DNA from: Strigamia acuminata | Taxonomy: Eukaryota > Arthropoda > Chilopoda > Geophilomorpha > Linotaeniidae | NCBI GenBank assembly: GCA_949358305.1 | Contig: OX442317.1 | Coordinates: 9,676,186-9,740,185, forward strand | DNA length: 64,000 nucleotides | Reading direction: 5' to 3' | Part shown: in pieces, positions 54,721-64,000 of the stretch | How the letters are laid out: each line of letters opens with the position of its first letter | How positions within the stretch are numbered: position 1 is the first letter of the stretch | The notes under the pieces: model-generated | The model's input: only the letters and a program-made list of their open reading frames with translations | The model's database searches: none | What the model was told of the DNA's origin: nothing | Program-made: the position numbers and the translations under genes

Positions 54721-57050
54721 TGCGGTTATTAAATGATAAAAAACGAAAAACGAGTGAAGTTCATTTACACGCTTTATTTTTGTTTGATTTGACCTTGGAA
54801 GAAGAATGGCATTGTTGGATGCACTTTTTCCCTTTTCAGAGCGAGTTTTAACCTCTGTTTGTACTCATAGAAATTTGTCGGGTCAGGTGTTACATAAATA
54901 TCAAGTAGTGTGTCACTCCTCCCACGCGCCACAAACAAAACTTTCCATCATTTGTATCAAAAAATTACATCCACATAATTTATTCCTTTTTTAAATATGT
55001 TTAAAAAAAAAAATTAATATACATTTATATATGATGTATATAATATTAGCAACAAAACGCCTATTTGGCAGGTGTTTGATTCAGAGGAATAATCCTCAAT
55101 GTTTAGACTCGCAGCCATATATCTCTTGGGTGAAAAGAATTAGGCCTAATTGGTAGATGTGTATCAAGTTGGCTCGATTATAGAAACACCGCTCAACAGC
55201 TGCAAATTACAACAAAAGAGAGAATTGCAATAATAATAGAAACAACAACAACAACAGAACTATAAACAATCCATATCTCTTTAAGTTGACTGGTGCACCA
55301 CACACATGACACAAATATCACGTGCAACTCTGAGAATATAATGATTTACGCACGCAAATAGAAAAATATTTGTGTTTGTATAAGACATGCAACGATACAG
55401 GAAAAAATCAAGAAATGTATTTTTTTTATTATTATAATTTTTTTTTAAAATTTTTTCCTGGTGTAATAAGGAACTTTAATAATAATAATGGTAAATATTA
55501 ACTCATGTAAATGCCAAGCAAAATTATAACCCTAAATTGTGACATATTTGTGTCAAGAAGCGAAAACAAGTGTTGGAGATGCCGCGATGCAACAACACTC
55601 GCCAATTAGCAAGAAAACAATATTTGATTGATCGAATAACACAAACAACTGTCAGAAAACCTTTAATTTGTGTTCACAAATTGAAAAAAATACAATTGAT
55701 ATAAACACATGTTCTAGGTGTGATCCAACAATGCCTGAACGACGAGACAAAAGCGAAGAATTGAAAAGCCGATGCAATCAAACACGAAGGCTGTACGATT
55801 ACGATTGTTGAACAAATGCAAGAAACAACTAAACGCAAACAAACAAAAGCCCAACGAGGATAAAACGTGCACCGTGCCTACACTTTTTGTACTGCCAACA
55901 CACAAAACAAGAAAAAGTGTCGTCTGTTTTGCCAACACGACAAACATTACAAAATAATCAGCGGCCTGATCAGTCCGTCACACAAATATTAATTAAACAT
56001 TCTTTTTTCTCTCTCTCGCTCTCCTTTCTTTTTTATTTAATATATTTCGGGCGGGAACGCGTCTATCACGCGAGAAAACGCCACCTCCTAGTGAAATCGA
56101 TAACCAACGCCCACACAAATGTAATAAATCAAATTTCTATAATTACACCACGTGACCATTAAATCTCATGCAGAATTCCACGAAAAAATATAACAATCAA
56201 ATATTCATTTGTTAAAAATTAAAAAAAATACTGAAATTGACAAAAAAAACCAAAATGGCCGCCTCTAAGCGTAGAAAAACACGCATTATCTGTCTATTAT
56301 GAAGAAAAGGGGTCATCCAAAGTTTCGTATTGTCCGATACGACATATAATACGTGTTTACGTGCGGTCGGGGTCGCGTAGCAACAGTAAGGGGGATGAAC
56401 GAGGGGATGGGAATCGGAGGGTCACAATGGTGCTTCGTTAGGCTCGGTGTCACCGGCCGCGCACCTGCCGGCTTCAATTTCGGGGATATTAAAGGAAAAA
56501 AAAATAAAATATAAATAAATAAAAAAAATAAAAGAAATCGGGAGATATAAATAAAATGAAATGTCGGGACGACTGTTTTTGGCGTCACGAAAAACGTGTG
56601 ATATTGTTATGACAGGATAACGGATGAGTGTACTAATGAGGTGTTCATAAATATGTGGCGGCAAAACTCGCGGATCTTGCAGGTGCTGCTGTTTTTGCGT
56701 TGGAAAAAAATGTGTCTAATAATATATATATATATAAATAAGAATATAAAAGTTTTGGGAATTAGGACGAATTGAATTCATTAGTTGTGATCGGCGGCGC
56801 GATAAGGGATTAATCGGACTCGATCGTAATGGCTGCAACATGTGTTTATTTATGGGTGCAGATGCAGATTAAGGGATGTTTTTATTTATTTATTTATTTA
56901 TCTATTTATTTGTTTTTTTCTTTTTGTTGTTTTGGGTATTGGGAATTCGATAAAATGAAGTTGTGATGTTTCAGTGGCTGTGGACGTTTGTAATTCCCTT
57001 CGCGGCATGTTGCGAGCAAGGTGAGATTTTTACGAGGTCATTTGCAGCTG
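54721..57050. other. Intergenic, no gene recognised
   Basis: AT-rich sequence with short ORFs of no recognised content. TATT tetranucleotide repeats lie near 56880-56915. Nothing RNA-like was seen. Confidence 0.4.
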
Positions 57051-57066
57051 CTCTGTTGCTGGACGC

Positions 57067-57068
<2 letters not shown>

Positions 57069-57102
<34 letters not shown>

Positions 57103-57760
57103 ATTTTATTTTGGAGGGTGTAAATTTGGTTTTAGGGTTTTTTTTTTAAATTTGGTTTTAGGTTTTTTTTTTTTTTAATTTGGAAATTTTATGTTTGGTA
57201 TTAAAAAAAAAAGTAAAAAAAAAAGACGAAAAGGAATTTTGGTTTGAATTATGGGGTTTCTAGGAACGAGATTTTACGAGATTTTGTGGTTTTAGGTTTT
57301 AGTTGAGATTTGATTGGGAGGAGATTTTTGGATTGATTTAAAATGGGATGAGGGGGAAATGTGGAGCAAATTTAAATGAAATTTAGGCAAAAGTTTAATT
57401 GAATTTAATTAAAATGTAGGTGAATTTTTTTTGGTAAAAAAATAATAATTTAATTAGAAAAGTGCAATTTACCTAAACTGTAAGTGAAAATTGCCTAATT
57501 AATCAAAATAATTATGGAAATAGCCCAATCTAATTAAAATCTAGGTGACAAAATACAAATTTAATTAAAAACAACCAATAAAAAATGACAAAATAGAAAT
57601 AAAAAGTGAAATAAAACCCATAAAAAGCTTTCATTTCACCAATAAAAATCTCTTAATTCAATTTAAATAAACAAAATTTTGTTATACTAAAAGAAAAATT
57701 CCAACTCAATTTTGCATTTTCCAGCCAAAAAAGCAAAATTTTATCAATAAAACACCAAAA
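57069..57760. other. Homopolymer-rich low-complexity stretch
   Basis: T-runs of up to about 26 bases at 57069-57180, then A/T-rich sequence containing AATTAAAATCTAGGT-type loose repeats. No gene. Confidence 0.5.
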
Positions 57761-57769
57761 AAAAAAATA

Positions 57770-58045
57770 ATATCATCATAAACATCATTAAAAATATAAA
57801 ACACACCAAAAATATCATCAAAAACTCCAAAAATATCATCAAAAACACCAAAAATATCATCTAAAACACCAAAAATATCATCAAAAACACCAAAAATATC
57901 ATCAAAAACACCAAAAATATCATCAAAAAATCCAAAAATATCATCAAAAACACCAAAAATATCATCAAAAAAACAAAAAATTTTATCAAAAATACAAAAA
58001 TATCATCAAAAACTCCAAAAATATCATCAAAAACACCAAAAACAA
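57770..58045. repeat. 21-bp minisatellite
   Basis: About twelve units of AACACCAAAAATATCATCAAA. Because 21 is divisible by 3, it makes a false minus-strand ORF of repeated VFLMIF. Confidence 0.9.
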
Positions 58046-59090
58046 ACAAAAATAACAAAAAAAAACACTATAAAATGCTATAACCAAATCTTCCAAAACA
58101 ACCAACAATAAAAAATAAAAAAATAAACTACAAAAAATAAAGAAAAATAGTGTGCAGCAATCTGTATTTTGCATCAATCTTTTTATTACCGGCAGATTGT
58201 TACTAAATTTTATCTGCACTGACAAAAAAGCGAAATATTAGTGGACGGTAAGTAAACAAACAAATAAAACTTGTCATTTCTTCTATTCAGGCAGAGCCTA
58301 TCTTCATTCCTCGCCTGATTTACGTACATAGTGAGTCACTTAACTGCTAGAAAATGGTCGCGTGATGCCTAAGTGGACACCTTTCGCGGTACGTGTAAAG
58401 CCACTTCCTGCTCTTAGCCTGTCTGCTAGACATACACAAAACTTTTCTTTCTTTCTTTCGTTCTTTCGTTCCTTTATTTATTTATTTATTTATTTTTTAT
58501 ACTCATCCATTGCATTTTCATTTACCACCCCTCCACCTCTTCTTAATTGATGTTTTTTTTTATCCGTCGCCTTCAATTCAACTCACGCTATGAGAATAAT
58601 GAATAAAAATGTCCTACACAATTTTGCAGCCTGATTTTCACTTTGAAGTTGCACTTGGAGAGAGAAATTTATATTTTTTTTAGTTATTTTTTGTTTTTTA
58701 TTATTTTTTATTTTTATTTATTTATTTATGTATTTATATTGCAAAACTGTTTTCGTTGCTTTTATGCTTTTAAATTCATGTCAGCAGACAGATTACATCT
58801 GTTGTTGACGTCATGTCATTCATCAATCATTTTAAAGCGTTTTATTTTTCTTTTATTAGTGGAGATTATAATAATTTTGTTGGATAATTTGTGTTATTTG
58901 GAGGATTTTGTTTCTTTGGGAAAGTGGAGGGGAAAATTAAAACACGATTAACATCGCTTGTTTTTTTGTTTTGTAATTAAAATTGATTAGTGGAAGTGTT
59001 TTACGATGCTTGACAAATAAAATAAAGTGGATAAAACATTTTAAAATATTAGGTGTAAAAAAAATGAAGGTAAAAATAAAAATATTAAAA
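58046..59090. other. Intergenic, AT-rich
   Basis: A TTTC/TTTA tetranucleotide tract at 58445-58500 and T-rich tracts at 58680-58740. No supported gene. Confidence 0.4.
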
Positions 59091-59094
59091 GAAA

Positions 59095-59420
59095 ACAACA
59101 AAAATATGTAGAAAAAAACACCAAAGAACTGAGAAAACACTAAAAACTGAAAGAAAATACCAAAAAAAACACCAAAAACTGAAAGAAAATACCAAAAAAA
59201 CACCAAAAACTGAAAGAAAATACCAAAAAAACACCAAAAACTGAAATAAAACACTAAAAACTGAAAGAGAATACCAAAAAACACCAAAAACTGAAATAAA
59301 ACACCAAAAACTGAAATAAAACACCAAAAACTGAAAGAAAATACCAAAAAATACCAAAAATTGAAAGAAAATACCAAAAGATACCAAAAATTAAAAGAAA
59401 ATACCAAAAAAACTAAAAGA
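59095..59420. repeat. Minisatellite of ACACCAAAAACTGAAA units
   Basis: About a dozen 24-33-bp units combining AAAATACCAAAAA with ACACCAAAAACTGAAAGA. It produces long phenylalanine/leucine-rich ORFs on minus that are not genes. Confidence 0.9.
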
Positions 59421-62400
59421 AAACGGAAAATAACACCTAAAACGTTTTTAAAAATAAAAAAAACAAATAAACAAACTAATAAAAACCACCAAAAAGACAA
59501 TAAAAAAATAAAAATACAAAAATACAAAAACACTGGAAAAAAATCACCAAAAAATTCTGGAAGCCTCATTAAAATAACAACAAAAAAAACAATTTAACAA
59601 AGCCAACAAGCTTACTAAAATTTGTAAACAACTTTTAAAAAAGCATATTTTAAACCAAACAACCAATACCGGTATAACCAGCACTCAAAAAATCGTTTTA
59701 AGCGTTTTATCTGTTTTTATTGCACTTCCAGTAAAAAACAACATTTAAGTACGGGGGAAAACCGAAAAAAAAAACAACACAGAAAAGAAACATCACATTT
59801 TGATTAATCCAAATATTTTTCCTTTAACATTGAATCAAAAAGGAAGTTTGCACACCCTTTCTATATATAACACACATACACGTTATACGAATACAGTTAG
59901 TTGCACACATTTCAAAACAAATTTCCTTCAATGACTCCAATAACAAAAAAATTTCCACGAATAAAAAAAAGAAAAAAAACAAGAACCAGGTGACACAAAG
60001 CAAAAAAGGTGCATTGGCATTTCGCACACTTTTCCCTAATCATCCAACACTTCTGCACCTGACCAAGGTCGGGCTGGCGGGAAGGCAACGCCAACAAACC
60101 AAGAGCGGATGTCGTTTTTCTCCTTGTTGTAGTTGCCACGACTCCCTCGCATCATGCAACAACGCCCCCGCATCACGCAACGGTCAACACAACCTCTTCG
60201 TTCCCCCCTTAAAACGCGAGCGCGGCCATAACCCTCGTCCTCGTCCTCTCCTCTCCTCATCTCATCTAAAATTACGCTCTCGTTACTGCACCGTTTCGAT
60301 AACAAGGTCGTTAGACCGACCCACGCAACACTTTGTCTATTGTTCGACGGATCGCTTTCCTGCAACCTTCACCCCCATCACTGAGCGAGCGATTCACCGC
60401 CGCCCGATTTGTTGTCATTTCGTGTTTCCACAATATACGAACAAAACGAATTTATGTAGAAGATGGAAAGGAAACATAAGGGAACAAATTGAGTGACGCA
60501 TCTCGGGTTAATGGCGTCTGTTCTCTTCTCTTCTCTTCTCTTCTTTTCTCGTCTCGTCTCGTCTGTCATCTGTTTCATACTCCCCCTCGTCGACACCGTG
60601 TTTATTCCGCGTCTTCGCTCGTGGGGTAATTTGTCGGAGACGGCGTTCGTCGTTAGTGTCGGGAGGGGATGCTGTCAATCGAGCACGTGCTCGCAAATTA
60701 AAAGAACAATTACAGGGCTGTGCGCGCACGATTCGTCAAGCGAGCCTCGATTTATAGCGATAGACGGATGGATCGACGTTGGGGAATCGTGTCGAGTTTC
60801 ATTTGTCGCGTGGGGGTTGCGAGGAGGAGGAGGAGTGCACTTTTTTTTCTTTTCTTTTTTTTCTTTTTTTGCTTTTTTGTGTGTTCGGGGGATGGGGAAG
60901 GGAAGGGAAAGGAGTCTCAGGTGGCGGAGGTTTTACCTTTGGTGCAGTTTTTGGTTGTAATGAGCTGGAGAAATGGGAATGTTGTATAGGGTGGGGGTCG
61001 TTGTATGCGTCATGTTCTGCCGATACCGACACCATAATTAGAGGAATTAAATCACCGCGGATGGTGGGGATAAAGTCGGGGATTTAATTTGGGTTTGATG
61101 AGAGGCGACGAGAAATGGTTGGAAAGTGGAGGACAAACTTCGATTCGAGGTTTTGAAAATGTTTGTTTTGTTTTTTTTTTTTTTTTTTTTGTGAGTATTT
61201 TTTTTTGGCGGTTTTTCGGGCAGAAAAATTGATTTCGGACGTTTTTCGGTTTTTTTTTTTTGGTTTTTAGTATTATTTTTTTGCAACGAAAAAAATCGTT
61301 GGAAATTAATTTCGAGTTTTTTTTGTAAAAAAAAAGAAATTTTTTAGTATTAAAATTTTATTTTATTAACAAAAAAAAATTTTTTCCTTGTTTTTTTTCA
61401 AGGTTTTTCGGCCAGTAAAGCAACTTTTCAGATTTTTTCGGGAATAAAATCGTCAAAAATTATTTTCTATACGTTTTCGGCGTCACAGATGCTTTTCCGA
61501 CATATTTCGGGTTGTTTTTTAACTTTCAATTATTTTATTTTTTTTATAAAATTAATTTCGAGTTTATCAAATAATTTATTTTTCCTTTTAAAAATTTATT
61601 ATTATTTATTATTTTCGAGTAGGTTATCACAAATTTCACATTTTTCCACACCGTATACGGTACACATGTTGTACCCATTACTCTACGAATAACAAAAATG
61701 AAAAAAAATCACATAAACAGAAAAAAAAAATCATACTAGTTTTTCACACCGACTTTTTTTTATTAAAAAAAAAAAAAAAAAAAAAAAACTTAAAAAATCT
61801 CCTTGCGCGTCCGTCCACCTGAACGATTTACGAGTTACTCGCACCCGACTCGTAACTCAGGATTACCCCGTCACACGGGCTCATCTACGGCCAAAGACAC
61901 AATTAGACCTTGATTGTGCGCAGCCGCAAACGGATCAACATCCAACCCAATTTACAACAACAGCAAAAAATTCCAACAACGACAACATTTCAAAATAAAA
62001 ATTCCAAAAACCAACCAGGTGTGCAACCCCCCCCCCCCCAACCCCCTCTCCCCCCTCAAAAAATGTAACGTCAGCCATTGTCGAGTAATCCAACAGCCTC
62101 GAGGCTCCTCCAACACCAACATCAACAGGACACGCCTCCCCGAGCCCACCTGCGCCCCCCCGCACCCCCCACCCGCGTTCCCCATATCCAAATGATGCGC
62201 GTTCGTGACTGCTACTCATTTAGGAAGTGATTCTTTCACGCCATTCGTCGGCGCGGGCCCGCGAAAGGCGGAGCCGACTGGCTTTTCGTCATTTCTCTGT
62301 CACTTGCAAATGACATCATCGTTTGTCCCGCAAACTCGCCTCCCCTCCCCCTCATGAGCGTTTGAATGGCGCCCTCGGTGGTCAAACATGATGGCGAACA

Positions 62401-63140
62401 TGGGAGCCGGAGCCGCACAATGGCAGCAGGACTAAACCGTAGGTCGAGTTAGACACTTCATTTATGCAAATCTCTCTCTCTCGCTCTTTCCACTCGCCAT
62501 TCTTTGTCAAAGACGACAAGAGGCTTCTCGGGCCAGATGGGATCGCCAAAGAGGTAGATACGGTCCGGGGGGGTGTTCGGGTGTCTTTTGTGTCCGGTGG
62601 CTTCCGTGTGCTGACCACAAAGACAACGTCCAGCGAGCGCGCGGTGATGGATGAGGTGGCGAACGCTCACCTGCATCGCAATCCATCATTAACCCGAAGA
62701 GATGGATCCCTTCGCTCCATTAGTCACAGGAATTTGTGCTCTGCTCTGTGCCTGCGTCTTAATCAGGGGAAGAAAGGAAAAGAAAGGGTCCAAAGGGTCC
62801 AAAGGGTCCAAAGGGCAAGATGGTCACGCCTGCGATCACGATTGGTCGTGCATTTTTCCCGATTTGTTTAACAGTTGAGTCCTTTTCTAACGTGGGATTA
62901 TCTCGTGTGTTTATATTTTTCTTGGGAGTAAATGTATACTTTTTTTATTGTTTTCTTTTTTCTGGGCAAACTGGATCCGTTTTAATTATTAACAAAGGAA
63001 GTGTAATGTTGATTTTTTTGTTTGTTTTATGGTTTTAGATTGCATTATATAAATGCTTTGTGTGTGTATACTGTAGGCGAATTAATTGTTTTATTTTATA
63101 TGTTTTATGTGTAGGTTTACATGCTTAAAATACTTTAATT
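59421..63140. other. Intergenic; GC-rich islands among homopolymers
   Basis: CpG-rich islands at about 60060-60420, 60560-60800 and 62040-62720 alternate with T/A homopolymers (61170-61800) and TCTTC/TCGTC repeats (60515-60570). Short GGTCCAAAG direct repeats lie at 62789-62815. ORFs here have no recognisable domains. Possible regulatory DNA. Confidence 0.4.
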
Positions 63141-63149
63141 AAAGTGTAA

Positions 63150-63480
63150 TAAATGTAACAGACATTTACCGTGAGAAAATACATTTAATAGACATTAAAC
63201 GTGGAAAAAGAAAACATTTAATAGACGTTAAACACGAAAAAAATACATTTAGTAGTTGAAAAAAGAAACAAAACGTATTTGAAACATAAAAATTAGAAAC
63301 AAAACGCATTTAAAACATAAAAATTAGAAACAAAACACATTTAAAACATAAAAATTATAGAAACAAAACGTATTTAAAACATAAAAACTAGAAACAAAAC
63401 GAATTTAAACTTGAAAAAAGAAACAAAATATAATTAAAACATGAAAAACAAGCAAGAATACATTGAAAACACGAAACAAG
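63150..63480. repeat. Minisatellite of AACATAAAAATTAGAAACAAAACG units
   Basis: About eight to ten imperfect 24-28-bp units, preceded by a related ACATTTAATAGACATTAAAC series. Confidence 0.8.
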
Positions 63481-64000
63481 AAATTATACGCTATAATCTG
63501 AAATAACCACACTTCAATCAATATTCCACTAATTTACAAATATTTTACTACAGCTTACTAAGTCACGGTGAAGCTAAAACCTTGAAGAAATTCGAAAACT
63601 CAATCCCCCCGCAAAACAAAACAACAATAGCTCCAAACAACTCGAAACAAACACCAAACTTCCAAACCCGATGTAATCCGAAACAACAAACGCAGAAAAC
63701 AATCACCAAAACTCCAAAACAAAACCTAAAACCCCCAAACAAAAACAAAAACAAATCCCCAAAACAACCAAAAACAAAAAATAAACAAACAAAAAACAAA
63801 ACCAAAACACACAAACCCAATAAAAAAAACAAAAAAACAAATCAAACTTGCAACGAAACACGATCACTCCCTCCCCCCACCCTCCCCCCAACTCTAGGGT
63901 GAGTGAGTGAAGTCTAATCCCATAATTCATTGCATAACCCTCATTGCAAACAACTTGTTAGTTGGAGTGGAAGCCATATTGAGAAATCGATTAAATACAA
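63481..64000. other. A/C-rich low-complexity end of window
   Basis: AAAACCAAAAC-type sequence at 63600-63840 yields a spurious lysine/asparagine ORF. No gene is seen at the window edge. Confidence 0.5.

Noticed and set aside
57861-58058. Repeated VFLMIF minus-strand ORF
   Set aside because: It is the reverse translation of a 21-bp minisatellite whose period is a multiple of three.
58937-59569. 210-aa phenylalanine-rich minus-strand ORF resembling a membrane protein
   Set aside because: It is the reverse complement of the ACCAAAAACTGAAAG minisatellite.

Overview
This is a nuclear window from an animal, most likely an arthropod; I cannot name the species. The evidence is many short GT-AG introns, conserved metazoan genes, a single-exon sloppy-paired/FoxG forkhead gene, and transposons of arthropod type (Ty3/gypsy, Harbinger-like and pogo/Tigger-like miniatures, foldback elements). 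There are no operons, and gene models were built by hand from exon phase and homology.

Layout. 1-11 kb is a compact gene cluster, all on + except the tRNA: the 3' end of an unidentified coiled-coil gene (1-1028); RtcB, the tRNA-splicing ligase (1278-3945); collagen prolyl 4-hydroxylase alpha (4592-6813); tRNA-Val(AAC) on minus (6928-6999); and endoplasmin/GRP94 (7352-10916), ending in an HDEL ER-retention signal and preceded by a perfect ER-stress response element. P4HA and GRP94 both act in the ER lumen.

11.4-32.2 kb is an accessory island. It holds a CACCATGGTG-palindrome element, a frameshifted ALKBH2-like fragment, dispersed small ORFs (several with a membrane span, at least one apparently spliced), a damaged Ty3/gypsy element bracketed by a 2.49-kb direct repeat, a Harbinger-like miniature element whose empty site is preserved elsewhere in the window, and a foldback element. 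The small-ORF family at 13.6-14.6 kb and 27.2-31.8 kb matches nothing I recognise and is the best candidate for something undescribed.

32.2-40.5 kb is again gene-dense: two tandem minus-strand ZADH2/PTGR3-type reductase genes, an unrecognised small gene with a duplicated exon, PPP1R11 (PP1 inhibitor-3), and TPRKB (the Cgi121 subunit of KEOPS). RtcB and TPRKB both serve tRNA maturation or modification, but nothing suggests that their proximity matters.

41-64 kb is a gene-poor landscape around one single-exon FoxG/sloppy-paired gene (53151-54383) with a TATA box. It alternates GC-rich, CpG-rich blocks with AT-rich minisatellites. Long ORFs in the GC-rich blocks look like composition shadows.
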